A DNA stretch of 64,000 nucleotides from Warburgia ugandensis (Eukaryota; Streptophyta; Magnoliopsida; Canellales; Canellaceae). This document shows positions 33,969 through 47,514 of the stretch, piece by piece. The translations under genes were made by a program, and so were the position numbers. A model generated the notes under the pieces. That model was not told the origin of the DNA. It did not search any database and saw nothing but the letters and a program-made list of their open reading frames with translations. The stretch spans positions 28,983,618-29,047,617 of the forward strand of contig CP141128.1 of NCBI GenBank assembly GCA_035236585.1. Reading direction: 5' to 3'. The stretch's first letter is position 1. The number at the start of each line of letters is the position of its first letter.

Positions 33969-36900
33969 TGTGATGACCTAGGTTTTTATAACACATTTTG
34001 TAATATATTTTTGAAAGGCAAGGCCCTTAATAGTAAAATATTTTTGCAAAACAAAATAGTGAAAATTCTTTTCTTTAGAACTTGTTTTGTAAAACCCAAG
34101 TCATCACTTCATACATAACATAAGTAGAATTTTGTACAAGATAAAATTACATTGAAGGAATATACTTTTATTAAATTCTAGAATCCATCTAGTCGTGCAC
34201 AGTACAGCTAAATATATTACACTACTTGTCCAAATTACATAATCTAAAACTCAAAGTTCACCATATAATGAAACTCTCATTACAATACAATACACTCAAA
34301 CAAAGCAAAATACATGTCTTCAAGGGGTGTACCTTGACGATTATTCTTTTCGACTCTTCTATCATCTTCAGCTCCTAACTCTCCTTCCCTGTATCTGAGA
34401 TATTGTAAACACTGTAACATTTACAATATCTCAGCAAGCAATGCTTGGTAGGGGATTCAAGAAGCATAATAATTGACAATATAATTCTAATACTTCATAA
34501 TCTCATTTTTCCTAAACATATTCATGTCTCTACTCTTTACTTTGTAATATATGTACATCCATATACATACATACATACTATACATGGGTAAATCAGTTAA
34601 ATTTATGAAAGTAGTCAATTATCATTCTCAACTAAGCTGATCAATTCTCTCCATTATGAGAATTCAGTATTTTAGCTAATCCTACACTGGGAATTTCCCT
34701 TCTTGGGAAATATTGGTAATATATAATTACCTAGCATTTCATTATGCTAAAACATAAGGCATTTCACTATGCCTACTCTCATATGAATCATAGTACAAAA
34801 TAATCAAAGGGCTACCATGCTGCAATCTGATCTGTACTAGGGCGCTCGAATAACTACCCTGTTCACCACTGATACCACGGTGGAAAATATTATGTCACTG
34901 CCCATATGGGGAGACAGGACTTTCACAGTGGTGGCCTTCCATAATTGCCCCACCCAACTTTTAGCCTCTCATAGGGCAAGGTATCATCAAATCATCAAAT
35001 TTGAAGAAGCGGGTGGCCAAACCCTCATAACTCCTCTAGCATAGCATCCCCCAGGCTTATGCTTATTAAAACAAAATCACAAGCCTCCAAGCTTGTATGT
35101 AAAATAGATTTCATACATATTAGACAATCTGTCTATTTACTTAAGGTTGAAATATCTTCTAGCTCCCTATTCACTTAGAGTCTAGTCCTTAACTATTTTA
35201 TATGTGTTTGGTTGGATCATAAGGGTTTCAGGGGATTTAATGCAAGTATTAACATTACTCTTGTCAACATAAGGTCATGGGTTCAATCATGTACATCCCA
35301 TGTAAATGCATTCATCAAATCCTCCTACCTTCAAGTAGTGATCGTGATCCCTTTTCCTAGATCTTTCATTATCCTAACTGATGTATGTAATCTGTACATC
35401 CATACATATTGTCAATATATATAAATTGTGAACAATCCTATTAATCACTAGATCTGATGTTTAGAATGATCTTTAAATCATTCATATCTAAGTATTTTCT
35501 ATCTCTAAGTCTTTGTGTGTCCATCTCCCTGATCTTGATCTTTCATAGATCCTTTGATTGACAATCTACACTTGTTGATAAAGATCTTGGTCCTAGATCT
35601 TTTATCATATAGTTCTTCTTTGATCTAAGTTCAGTTATTGGATCATCCTTAAGGAGGATGATCTTGGTTTTCTTCCTTGAATCGTCTTTGATCAAGGGTT
35701 TGAATTATCTAATCTAATGAACTAGATTTGATCTATAACATGCATACTAATAAAAATGCATACTAAATACAATACAATTTTCTTATTCTTATTCTTATTC
35801 TTATTGTTCTTAATCATTCAAGATCTAAAGGATCTTGTTTGATCATCCTTATCTTACTTATAGTTTTTATTAGGGTTAGATAATTTACTAACCTTTTATG
35901 CTCTTACTATTATTATTCAACCAGTTTATGTTTTGCTTGTTGAAGGTAACTTATTTCAGGCTAAGTCTAGACTACTCCTGTTATTTCCAATTGGCTCTGG
36001 CTTACTAGCTGAATGGATGAAAACAAAGTGGTTACTTCAATCGTCATGTATGGAGGCATTTAGACCTCACAAACGTCAACAGAAGGTAGGGGAAGAGCAA
36101 GGCTCTATTAGACAACCCGCCTTAACCACTATGTTCAACATTCACTAGAGGGACCTTAGCTAAACCTTTCATAAGGTTCCTATAAGCATGTTGATCCTAA
36201 GTGCTCTTTCTAATTGATTTTAATTAAGTCCATGAACATTTACAATGTCATTCATGGGGTTTAGTATTCTCCTAGTTTGGGCCAAGGATTTGATAATCCT
36301 TATATTGTCCTACTAACTATAGCCCTTACTAATTAAGTCCAAAATAATCCACTCTTATTTGTGTCATGAAACTCTACTTTCTCATTAGATTCCATTTTTG
36401 GTGTTTTATGCTCTTTATCTCATAACAAGTAGATCTACTAATGAAATTTAACCATAAATGAATTATAAATTCAAAGCATAAAACTGAATAATTGAACAAC
36501 TTAATGATAATGATACAAGGTACTTAAAATTACACTAGCATGATTATCAACTAATATACCTTAATAACTCAATTTAAACTAACATCGACCTAAGGTACAA
36601 TCTCATACTATAGTATAATCTTACATGTAATCCTAGCATGGTCCTAAGTTACACTTGCATAAAATCACACTAACATGCCCCTAAGATAATTAAATCTAGC
36701 AACCTATTATAACAATTTGATCACATATCATGCTAAAGTCTAAAAGCTGCACTAGCAAGCTTTATAACATAAATCACATTTAAAATCCTATTATCAATTA
36801 ATAGAAAATGAATAATATTTTTAGAAACCTTTACTTATGATCCAACCATTAGATCTTAGATATTTTTCTTTTAATCAAGGGATTTAATTACATTTAGGAG

Positions 36901-38825
36901 TTTTTCTTCATTAAGGTCCAAAGATCATATTGCTTTGTTTTTGTTATATTCAATCCATGATCACCCTAGATTTTATCATATTAACATTCATTCAATCCAT
37001 CCCAAGGATCTGATCACACTTGATCTCATTGATCATGTGGGTCCCTTTGTATTTTTAGGGTTTTTCTACCATAACGAGTAGGTCCCTTAATATATCTCAG
37101 ATATGTCCAAATAAACCATAGATATCACTTTATTTCAATAGTACATCATTATTAAAATAGATTACCAAGATCTGATCACCTCAGATCTTGAAGATCTTGG
37201 AAATTGGAAACTTATTTCCTAAATACAGAAAGTTTCATAAGATATTTTCTCCATTTTATCATTTCATAAGAAACTAGAGGTTGTAAGATTTCCATAGCTT
37301 CTTTCCAATCTCAATTTGGAGTTCATATGCCTCCTAAATTGAGTTCGAAAGTTCACAGTTCATTCCTAGGGTCTAGATATCATCTGGGCCCATCAGAACG
37401 GATGGCCCAAATCATTCAGGTGGACGGAATGGTCCCCGCGCGGGGCACCGAGACACAAGAGGGATGCTTTTGCCCTGGGACTATCACTTACCACTGGTCA
37501 TCCCATTGGAACTGTGTTGCACATGTGTCGCACGCACGAAAATGTCGCTACATGGTGCGTTTCGCAAAATGTTTTGGGAACCCGACCCAATCTAGAGATT
37601 GGATAGTCTGTTTGGACCGTTCAATGAATCTCTCTTCAATTAAGGGCCTTAACGGTTGTGAAATTCTTGAAATTTCTAATATAGGCATTTTGGAGTCTTT
37701 TATATCGATTGGACGACTCAAATTTTACATCTGAGCCCTCCATCATCCTGATGTGAAGGGTTCGTACCCTTTCTTGAAATTTATTATTTTTATCCTAAAT
37801 ATAATTTTAGAAAAGTAAAATTACATAAATTAATATGAAACAAGTGTGAAAAGAGTTTCCACCTACCTGATTGAAGAAAAACGTCAGCTATATAGTTCAA
37901 ATTAAGAGAATACTAGTTTGATGATAAGATAGCCCAAGATCCACTTATGTTGTGATTTTCGTTGTTTGAGCTGTTGGATCTTAGAATTTCTTTGGGTGTT
38001 TTGTAGCTAAGGTATGGTAGGAAATTTTATAGGGTGCAATCTATGATATTTGATATAGAACAGAGTGTCTAATTAAATTTAGGTCTCTTGTTCCAATCTA
38101 GAGAGAGGAGAGAGAAAATGAAAGAAAGGGATCTTTTGGGAGTTTTTGGATTTTAGGAATAGATCTATGTCTAGTTTTGTAGGTAAAGTCAAGATAATTT
38201 TGTGGGAATTTTATGGACATTTTTAGAGGATTTTTGGGGTGTATTTATAGGCATTTTGGGTGTTTTTCATGATTATGTGTAATGATTATGGTTTATTCTT
38301 TTTATTATTTAATTAGCATTGGATTCTCCACCACCACCTTTTTCTCCACTACCAGCTAGTAGTGGTTTGACTCATGATTTCATGTGGGCTGGTCATTGGA
38401 TTCCTTTTTAGGTCCCTTGTGGGCCCCACATAGTGTAAAATGGCCATTTTGCCCTTTATGTATAAAAACTAGGGTTTATTCCCATGATCTCAGAATTGAG
38501 CGTACTTAGTGGTGTTGGATTCATATTTCTCAGACCATTCTAAATTTTGATGTCTCAAATCTCGATTATGGGTAAAATAGTAATTTTACCCTTTTATCCA
38601 TAAAATAAAGAAAATTAAGGATATTTCATCCGAATTCAGAATTTGTTGTGCTTATAGTCATTCTGAAGGGTTCGTTGAGTTCAATTTCAATTATACATGT
38701 CTTATCCCTTAATTATACTTCTATAAGAAGCACATTCTAAATAACCCTAATATTCTAACTCAAAATTTCTGAAACTCAAACTTTATTGATTTTCTCAATC
38801 AATTGCAAAAATTGGGGTTACTACA
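33969..38825 (-). repeat. Element B 5' LTR (right)
   Basis: It is 4857 bp and pairs with the left LTR. It is followed in sense by the primer site. Matching landmarks are the TATA box at 38241-38250, CpG-rich block 37425-37590, GATC-dense tract 35450-35850 and hairpin 34397-34432. The 135-codon frame at 37327-37734 lies in the LTR and is not called. Confidence 0.95.
38241..38250 (-). promoter_or_regulatory. TATA box, element B right (5') LTR
   Basis: Sense CTATAAATAC at the position matching 28774-28783. This copy would drive the element. About 4.2 kb of LTR lie downstream, implying a very long leader. Confidence 0.55.
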
Positions 38826-38830
38826 TCAGG

Positions 38831-39018
38831 TCCCAGCCGTGTTATAGCCAAATTTCACATTTCAAGATTGGCAAGTATAGATCTTAGACATGAAAGAGAA
38901 GGCATTGTGAACCAAAGTGATCCCCCTTGTTATGGTTCTGTGGAATCACCCTTCACATGAGGAAGCAACTTGGGAGGTTGAGAGTGAGATGAGACATAAG
39001 TTTCTAGAATTGTTTTGA
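38831..39018 (+). pseudogene. pol: Element C integrase C-terminus, after B
   Basis: It continues from 24494. NFTFQDWQV is followed by a stop, then VIPLVMVLWNHPSHEEATWE and VESEMRHKFLELF and a TGA. The last block is the chromodomain-like tail seen also in A, B and D. Reading this block only makes sense if B is removed, which confirms the nesting. Confidence 0.88.
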
Positions 39019-39035
39019 TTGCATATATGGAACAC

Positions 39036-39071
39036 AATTTCGGGGACAAAATTTTTGTAAGGGAAGAAGTG
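39036..39071 (+). other. Element C inverted repeat and polypurine tract
   Basis: AATTTCGGGGACAAAATT at 39036-39053 is followed by GTAAGGGAAGAAGTG ending at 39071. The 3' LTR starts TGTAATATGAGC at 39072. Confidence 0.85.
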
Positions 39072-41738
39072 TGTAATATGAGCAATTATGTAAATTCCAT
39101 ATAATATAAACATAATGTGCAACAAATGGGATTTTTTTATTATTTTATATCCCCTCCCTTTCAGTTCAACTCTCTACCTCCTTGTCTTTAACTTCAATTA
39201 TACCAAGCATTCAGTATAATAAAAGTGAGTAATTGAGGATGTAAGAGCATGACATTGATGCCTCAAGTAGAGTAGGAGAGTCATAGTGTCCTAGGGATGT
39301 AGCTACTAATTAGAAGAAGGCCTAGGTGTAGAAGGCTTTTAGGTAAAGTTTAAAGGGATGATATATTTCATATAAATTTATTATACTACCCTAAGATTAT
39401 TAATGAATTAAAGGGAAAGGATAAAGATTACTTCATTATCTTAATTTGTATAATGAACTAAAAAAAAAATGGTCATAAACAACTATAAAGGAGAAGGTTA
39501 AATAATATAATGAACCAGGCATAAGTATAAGCTGCTTGAAGGTCAGCTTGAGAATGGGCTTCCATGATGGGTTGGACGCTGGTCTATGCATGCAAGCCAA
39601 GCTATAAACATGAAATGGTTGAGGGGCTAGCTGGCTGCTTGCATGACAAGCAGCTGGCCAAAAAGGGCAGCAAATGACTTATAAAAACAAGCTGCCCTCA
39701 TGCCTTCTACAACATTGCCATGTCCAACCCTAAAGAGAAGGAAAACCCCATGAGAGAGTTGTACAAACTAGAGAAGAAAAATTAGGAAAAATTGGAGGAG
39801 GAGGAGGCATTGAATATGGGAATTGTGTGGAAGGAAGCTCGGAAAAAGGCAAGGAAGAAGGGAGAAGTTTGGAAGGGAGAACTCCACCGGTCTGCCTATG
39901 GGAAGTCCAATGCCTGGAGATGGGAAATGAGACATCAAAGGCTGGAAAACTGAAGGGGTTCTTGAGAGGTAGGGGAAGTAGGAAGAAGTTTAATACATTT
40001 CTTGATTTAGCCATGAAAAGTTTATAACTTAGGGATGTTTTCAAAAGACATTTTGCTGAAATTTTTGGACTGTGAAATTGCTTGAAACATGGTTTGATTA
40101 CCATGTTCAAAGCTTGAGTTTCTGTTATTTTATCGTCATGTATGTTAATGGTTATGGAACTATAGTGGTATAGAGGTAAGATATATAACAATTTCTTATC
40201 TTTTCGTCTGTCAAATGCTTACAAGCATGTCTTTTTAGCCTCTTGTAAGGACTGTTAGTCATGGCAGAATGGACAGTGATTGTGTTCCATAATTTTATGA
40301 ATGGTTTTGGCTATTGAATTGTGGAAATATTGTGATTTATTATCTTTCCTTTTCAGGGATTAAATGTTGTTGGAAAACAATGGGATTTAGTAAGCTTGAA
40401 AGGCCAAGGAAAATGATGCAGTTTCCTGTAGTTCTGTAGAAAAAAGAATGCCAATTCCTTCCCTTTTGCAACCTAGATACTTGGACATTTTTAGAAGAAA
40501 ATCATTAGACTATTTGTATATGCTTGAGGGATGATATTAGCACTTAATTCAGTAAAATTTCCCCCATTTGAGCAGGAATTTCGGCTAACTATTAACATGT
40601 TTGTGAAACATACCCTGCTGGACAGCACAGGTACGTCTTAGAATGAACAGTTTCAAGTGGACTGATTGCCATCATTTCTGAGTGTGAATGGCTGGATTTC
40701 ATACCTTACTATTATCTTTAGCAGTAACCTACAATTCAATTGAAACCTTTTGAAATGGAAAGCATTACATAAATTGGTTATCGTTTGGCTAAAACAATGT
40801 TGTTGCTTTTACATAGACTGTACATACACCCAAATGCACTACTTCTAGATGAGATATGGGAAAGATTATTAAGAAATTGTTCTAAGGATGAAAATACCCA
40901 CTTAAATGTCATACATGCAGTGGACAAATGTAAAATCTATAAAAATCCTTTAAACCATTGAATACTAGCTGTAGGGTATTGTAGGGAAAAGAACACATAC
41001 CTAGCTATGCTTAGTAGGATGAATGAAACAAAGATGAACCATTAGGTGGATACTCAAGTAAAGAACTAGGAAAACAAAACCTCCATTAGAGCAAAACATC
41101 TAGAACCAACCTTAGGTGACTAGTTTTCTCAAAACAACTAAGTGCTACATAGGATCTAATACAAGTAGGTAGGGTAGAAAAGGGAGTTACACTAGGTCCT
41201 ACTCTAAGGAGATAGTTGATAACATATGAAATATATGCCTGTCATAACACTTTGAGTGGTGATAGATGTAAGAAGAGCTAGAATTCTTAAGCACATACCC
41301 AAAGAAACATGAAATATGAAAAGTGTGAACTAATCACTAAGTTATATTTATTCAAGATAGACTAATGCGGAAAACCCATAGTCTATGCAAAGATGGATTT
41401 CATACCACAAGTGAGGGATAGGGAACTCCATGTTTTCATGGATGGTTTTACAAACCACTTGATTTCCTACATGATGTTCTGATCAATGTTTAGTTAGGCC
41501 CTCTATGAGTAGCTATAAGACTTGCGAATGCTATTTGATTCATGTTTTGGGTAGGTGCTTGATGAGAGGGCATAAATTTTGTGGCAAGCTCTTTATGAAT
41601 TGCTGTAAGTCTAGACACAAGTTTGCTACATGTGGCTATACGTCTTAAGACCCTACCTTGGGAGAAGTAGCTAGCCTCTGCCCTCTTATTTAAGTACTAT
41701 CTTGACAAGAGCTTTTGTGGAGTGGTCTTCATGAGGAC
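39072..41738 (+). repeat. Element C 3' LTR (start defined, end not found)
   Basis: It starts TGTAATATGAGC straight after the purine tract. A TATA-like box is at 39679-39688. The following 300 bp resemble a transcribed leader (purine-rich, GGAGGAGGAGG). Nothing in it matches the B/D or A/E LTR families. The minus-strand frame 39730-40191 (153 codons, Pro/Ser/Leu-rich) is the longest non-pol frame in the window, but it lies opposite the leader and resembles no family I know. The LTR probably continues beyond D at 60302 (2.7 kb lie left of D), but its end is not seen. Confidence 0.65.
39679..39688 (+). promoter_or_regulatory. TATA-like box of element C LTR
   Basis: TTATAAAAAC lies about 607 bases into the LTR, similar to the TATA position in the B/D LTRs (about 575-610). 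The call rests on motif and position only. Confidence 0.4.
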
Positions 41739-44700
41739 TGTGGCGACCCGGGTTTTTGAAACATGATTTGTAAAGTATTTTGAAAGGTAGGGCCCTTAAG
41801 AATGTAAAATTTTTTCACAAAACAAAGCAGCGGAAATTCTTTTCTTTAGAACTTGTTTTGAAAACCCAAGTCACCACTTCATACATAACATAAGTACAAT
41901 TTGTGTACAAAATAAAATTCCATTGAAGGAATATACTTTTATTAAATCTCTAGGATTCATCCAATGGTTCACAGTATAGCCAAATCTAGTACAATACTTG
42001 TCCAAATTACATAATCCAAAACTCAAGCTCACCATACAATAAAACTCTCAACAAAGAAAAATACATGTCTTCAAGGGTGTACCTTGAAGATTATTTTCTT
42101 CAAGTCTTCTATAGTCTTTAGCTCCTAACTCTCCTTCCCTGTATTTGAGATATTGCAACAATTACAATATCTCAGCAAGCAATGCTTGGTAGGGGATTCA
42201 ACAAAGATAACATTGACAATGTAATTCCAATACTTCATAATCCCATTATCCCTAAACATACTCTTTACTTTGTAAGTTATGTATATCTATATACATACAT
42301 ACCCTTCATGGGTAAACCAATTAAATTTGTGAAAGTAGTCAAATATCATTCCCAACTAAGCTGATCAATTCTCTTCATTTTGAGAATTGAGTATTACAGC
42401 TAATCTTATACTGGGAATTTCCCTTCTTGGGAAATATTGGTAATATACAATTACCTAGCATTTCATTATGGTATAACATAAGGCATTTCACTATGCCTAT
42501 TCTCATATGCATCATAGTGCAAAATAATAAAAAAGGTTGCTATGCTGCAGTCTGATCCGCACTAACACGCTCGGATAACCGCCCTGTTCACCACTGATAC
42601 CACGATGGAAAATATTATGTCACTACCCATATGGGGGGCAGGACTTTCACAGTGGTGGCCTTCCCATAATTGCCAGCACTCGATTTTTAGCCCCTCTTAG
42701 GGAAAGGTATCATCACATCATCAAATTTCAATGAGCGGGTGGCTAAACCCTTATAACTCCTCTAGCAATAGCATTCCCCTAGGCTTATGCCTATTAAAAC
42801 AAACTCACAAGCCTCCAAGCTTGTATGTAAAATAGATTTCATATATATCAGACAATATGTCTATTTACTTAGGGCTGAAATATTTCCTAATTCCCTATTC
42901 AAGAGATTTAATACAAGTATTAACATTACTCTTGTCAATATAATGTCATGAGTACAATCATGTATATCTCATGTAAATGCATTCATCAAATCCTCCTACC
43001 TTTAAGGATTGATTTCTTTTCCCTAATCTTCCTTGATCCTGACTGATGTATGTAATCTATGCATCCATACATATTGTCAATATATAAATTATGAACAATA
43101 CTATTGATCACTAGATCTGATGTTTAGAATGATCTTAGATCATTCATATCTTAGTATTTTTCTATCTCTAAGTCTTTGTATGTCCATCTCCTTGATCTTG
43201 ATCTTTCATAGATCCATTGATTGACAATCTACACATGTTGATAAAGATCAAGGTCCTAGATCTTCTATCATTTAGTTCTTCTTTGATCTATGTTCAATTA
43301 TTGGATCATCCCTATGGAGGATGATCTTGGTTTTCTTCATTGAATCATCTTTGATCAAGGGTTTGGATTATCTAAACTAATGAACTATAATAAGTATACT
43401 AATAAACATGCATACTAAGTACAATATAGTGTTCTTATTCTTATTGTTCTTGATCATCCAAGATCTAATGGATCTTGTTTGATCATCCTTATCTTACTTA
43501 CTATTTTTATTAGGGTTAGGTAATTTACTAACCTTTTATGCTCTTATTATTATTATTCAACCAGTTAATGTGCTGGTTGAAGGTAGTTTATTCAAGCCTA
43601 AATCTAGACTGCTCTTCTTATTTCCAATTGGCTAAGGCTTACTAACTGAATGGGTGAACACAAAGAGGTTACATCAATCCTCATGTAAGGCGTTTAGACC
43701 TCACAAACATCAACGGAAGGCAGGGGAAGAGCAAGGCTCTATTAGATAACCCCCTTAACCACTATGTTCATCATTCACTAGAATGACCATAGCTCAACCT
43801 TTCATAAGGTTCCTATAAGCATGTTTACCCTAAGTACTCTTTCTAATGGATTTTAAGTAAGTCCATGAATATTTATAATGTGATTCATGGGGTTTATTAT
43901 TCTTCTCCTAATTTGGGCCAAGGATTTGATAATCCTTATATTGTCCTACTAACTATAGCCCTTACTAATTAAGTCCAAAGTACTCCATTCTTATTTGTGC
44001 CATGAAACTCTACTTTCTCATTAGAATACATTTTTGATGTTTTATGCTCTTTATCTCATAACAAGTAAATCTACTAATAACATTTAACCATAAATAAATT
44101 ATAAATTCAAAGCATAAAACTACCTAATTTAACATTTAATGATAATGAGACAAGGTACTTAAAATAATTAAATCTAGCACCTTATGATAACAATGAAATC
44201 ACATATCAATGTAAAGTCTAAATGTTATACTAGCATGCTTTATAACATAATCATACTTAAAATGCTATTATATAAAATGAAACTAATTACATTAACATTT
44301 TTAGAAACCTTTACTTATGATCCAACCATTTGATCTTAGATCTTTTCTTTTGATTAAGGATTTTAGTTATATTTAGGGAATTTTCTTTATTAAGGTCAAA
44401 AGATCATATTGATCTATTTTTGTCATAATCCATCCATGATTTCCTTGGATTTCATCATATAAACATTTATTCTTTCCATCCCAAGGATCTGATCACACTT
44501 GATCTCATTAATCAAGTGGGTCCCTTTGTATTTTTAGGGTTTTTCTACCATAATGGGTAGATCCCTTAATATATCTCATATATATCCAATTGGAAACTTA
44601 TTTCTTTAATACAGAAATTTTTTACTAAATAGCATGTCTATTTTATCATTTCATCAGAAAATAGAGGTTTCAAGCTTTCCATAGCTTCTTTCCGATCTCA

Positions 44701-44745
44701 ATTTGGAGTTCAGATGACTTCGAAATTGGATCTGGAAGTTCACAG

Positions 44746-44939
44746 TGTGACGACCCACGTTTTCTCATGCATTTTTAAATGCAATATCTAATTCCTAAGG
44801 CGGGATGCATCCCTATTTGAAAACCATTTTATAAAAATCATGCAATGCAGTAGAAAATCTTTAGTGTTAAACTCATTTTGAAAACCCCGAGTGTCATTTG
44901 CTTTCACAACAACCAAAGTAATTTTTGAAAAACTTTAGT
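44746..44939 (-). repeat. Element E 3' LTR remnant (194 bp)
   Basis: It matches 45976-46170 of the right LTR closely from TGTGACGAC to GAAAAACTTTAG, then diverges at once into the interior. Confidence 0.93.
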
Positions 44940-45955
44940 TGCATCCCTATCTCTTTCTCTCTTTTCTTCAATATCCATTTGGTCTGCTTGGATCAATGTC
45001 TCCATATGCTTTGTTGCATATAATTGATACTTCATCATAAACTGAATGCTTCTCAGAAATTCTAAACCGTCTTAAGATCATTGAAATCCTCAATTGCCTA
45101 TAGCCTCAATAAAATTTATACAATATCTTACTAATGGCATTGATGTTTTGATCGTGTTATACTTCTCTTACAAGTTCATGTTAGGATCGATCTATTATTA
45201 CCCTTAGTATTATCATCAAAATCTTTTGATAACTCGGTTGAATTCATTTCCCTATCACATAATATGTCACTTGTATGCATCTCCAGATTTGTTCCATAAT
45301 ACTCAAGTAGTTCTTATTCAATAGCACTTCACTCTTTATAAGACTCCAATTAAGGCATCCAAAATTGAGCTAAGTCCTTTAAGATCCATACCTTTGTGAC
45401 CTAGTTTGAGTCACAGTCATTTATTAATATCTTCTTGCATTCTCATTCCTCTTAGATTATCATCAAAATTCTTCTCAAAGTTTGTTTTTTACATACTCAT
45501 ATTATATCCTTGTGATAGTGTACTCATATTCTGATATTCTTTATGATGGTAAGATAACCATCTAAGTTCTTCAATTTTCTTACCTTTGATGAGATTACTT
45601 TATTGCAGGTCAACACTATCTACTAACAAGTCCATTAATCATCTTCATTCATTCATTCCCATCATAATATGATCCTTATATGAGATTTCATCTTTGCACC
45701 ACTGCACAACAATTCTTATTTCCTTAAGTTATCTCAGACTAGATTTTGGATAAGGGTTGCACTATCCTCTGCCTATTTATTTGTTAAACCAAGCTGTGTT
45801 TCACCCATTTATTTATGGTGAAATGCCATCAGCATTAATATTGTAATCCTCAAATAGAAGTAGTCATCTTTACTACTCCTATTTATACTACTTATTCTTG
45901 ATTTTCTTTATTGTTCATGACCCTTGGACATGCTTCACTGGCTGTGAAAGGATAA
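44940..45955. other. Element E interior without recognisable coding
   Basis: About 1 kb of AT-rich, pyrimidine-biased DNA. No open frame of note lies in it. The 84-codon frame 45892-46146 lies mainly in the LTR. It may be leftover gag/pol too decayed to read, or non-coding filler. Confidence 0.6.
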
Positions 45956-45973
45956 AACTGGGCTTTGATACCA
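45956..45973 (-). other. Element E primer binding site
   Basis: Sense TGGTATCAAAGCCCAGTT, two bases in from the LTR. It is like the initiator tRNA-Met site of A, B and D with one change in the first ten bases. Confidence 0.8.
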
Positions 45974-47514
45974 ACTGTGACGACTCGAGTTTTCTCATGC
46001 ATTTTTAAATGCAATATCTCATTCCTAAGGTGGGATGCATCCCTATTTGAAAACCATTTTATAAAAACCATGCAATGCAGCGGAAAATCTTTAGTGTTAA
46101 ACTCATTTTGAAAACCCCGAGTGTCATTTGCTTTCACAACAACCAAAGTAATTTTTGAAAAACTTTAGAATCCACAAATGTGTTTTACCATGTCTTTCCA
46201 ATCACAGCACCCAGCCCAACTGTAATTAAATACAAATACATGTCCAAAGGGTTGAGAATTTACTTACATATATAATTGTTTCCTTTTTGATTCACTTGCT
46301 CGTAGCACTAACATAGATGTCCTCTAATCCTGGATGGAATTATCCTGAAAAATGTTAAGGATAGGTTGAGTATATACTATACTCAGTAAGAGTCTATCAC
46401 TACTAGTTTTGCAATGCATGCTATATTTAAAATCATATGCTCTTTCAAAACATGTGCATGTCTAAATACTCAAGCTCAATATTGGTATCAAAATCCATTG
46501 TTAAAATGAAATACTAACGACTTAAAGGATCACATAATCCAAAATCAAAAGTATCATATACATATATATCATAACATTATGATATGCATAAGATGCTTCA
46601 TTGAATCCAACTCATGGATCTCCAGTATGGTATGGTCGACCAACCTCATATCATACCATACGCAATGCAAATAACTCCACAAAACCATAGGGTCCAACTA
46701 TGCCCACGACCTCCTCGCCATGTGGTCCCCGGGTACTTGAGGACACTCGGTCATAGCCTCCACGGGGCCTATGACACGTCGACCCAGTGCCGTGACACCA
46801 GTGGTAGCCCCCTGTACCACATGTAGTCGACGTAGGGACTTGCCTCTTTTTGGGCGTGGTACCCATCCACCTAATAGTGGTAGAGGCCAGGTGGCCAACC
46901 CAGACCCCTCGGCATAGCACGCACGGGCTTACTAGCCCAAATCACATAAGATCAAATAAGCCAAAACCTCTTTTCAAAACCTATCCTCTTTGGGTCCCTC
47001 ACAACTGCCTGGCCCTCGGCACTCCAGCGTCTTTTGGCAACCCTTAAGGACATGCAATCTATGTAAGAACTTAATACTCATAGATCATGCAATGCATGCA
47101 ATAGTTTTCAAAACATATCTATGCATAATGTATATACAAAACATGTCCATGCATAAAGCATTTGTCACATGCATGCTAAACAAGTCATATACTTGAATCA
47201 TGTATTTGCAAAATAATCATAGTTCTTTTAAAAGAATCTAGTAGAGATAGAGCACCTACCTCAAAGTCTCTTGGAGTCGCGTCCTTTATCGCTCAACCCA
47301 TCCTTGGGTCTCATTTATAAACTCTTGGGTATAAATGGATACAAGGAGTCCTAGTTAATTTCAGTCTATTTAGACATTAGACCGCTAGCCCTGCCTATTG
47401 GGTCCCTGGTTCTTGCCTAATTCATTGTCAGGCTAGATCCTATGGTATGGATATACTTTCCAATAGTTAAATTCTATAATTTATCCTCTAATATAACTTT
47501 AAAGTCTCAATAGG

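Larger units (their letters stand above)
24495..38825 (-). mobile_element. Element B: long-LTR Ty3/gypsy retrotransposon nested in C
   Basis: The element is 14,331 bp with LTRs of 4863 and 4857 bp. The left end is TGTGATGACC, the right end TTACTACA. The exact 5-bp duplication TCAGG lies at 24490-24494 and 38826-38830. The interior on the minus strand is gag, protease, RT, RNase H, integrase and chromodomain-like tail. In a sample of about 210 bases at the LTR starts I count about 18 differences, so the insertion is not recent. RT lacks its catalytic motif and several stops are present, so it cannot move on its own. Confidence 0.96.
22140..39071 (+). mobile_element. Element C: degenerate plus-strand Ty3/gypsy polyprotein, split by element B
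   Basis: Reading plus, recognisable pol runs from the pre-RT linker at about 22190 to integrase at 24494. It resumes at 38831 and ends with a stop at 39016-39018. The two halves join across element B with only the 5-bp duplication repeated. gag, protease and the 5' LTR are not recognisable. The inverted repeat at 39036-39053 and purine tract at 39057-39071 lead into the 3' LTR. C is the oldest gypsy copy here by its decay and by being the target of B. Confidence 0.88.

Noticed and set aside
37327..37734. 135-codon plus frame in B's right LTR
   Set aside because: The left LTR counterpart (27900-28190) does not keep this frame, and it runs against the element's sense direction.
24495..38825. 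Element B and the C halves read as one large element
   Set aside because: The strands are opposite, B has its own LTR pair and exact TCAGG duplication, and the C protein reads across once B is removed.
39730..40191. 153-codon minus-strand open frame, the longest one not in gag/pol
   Set aside because: It is Pro/Ser/Leu-rich, lies opposite the presumed transcribed leader of element C's LTR, and matches no family I know. Composition explains it.
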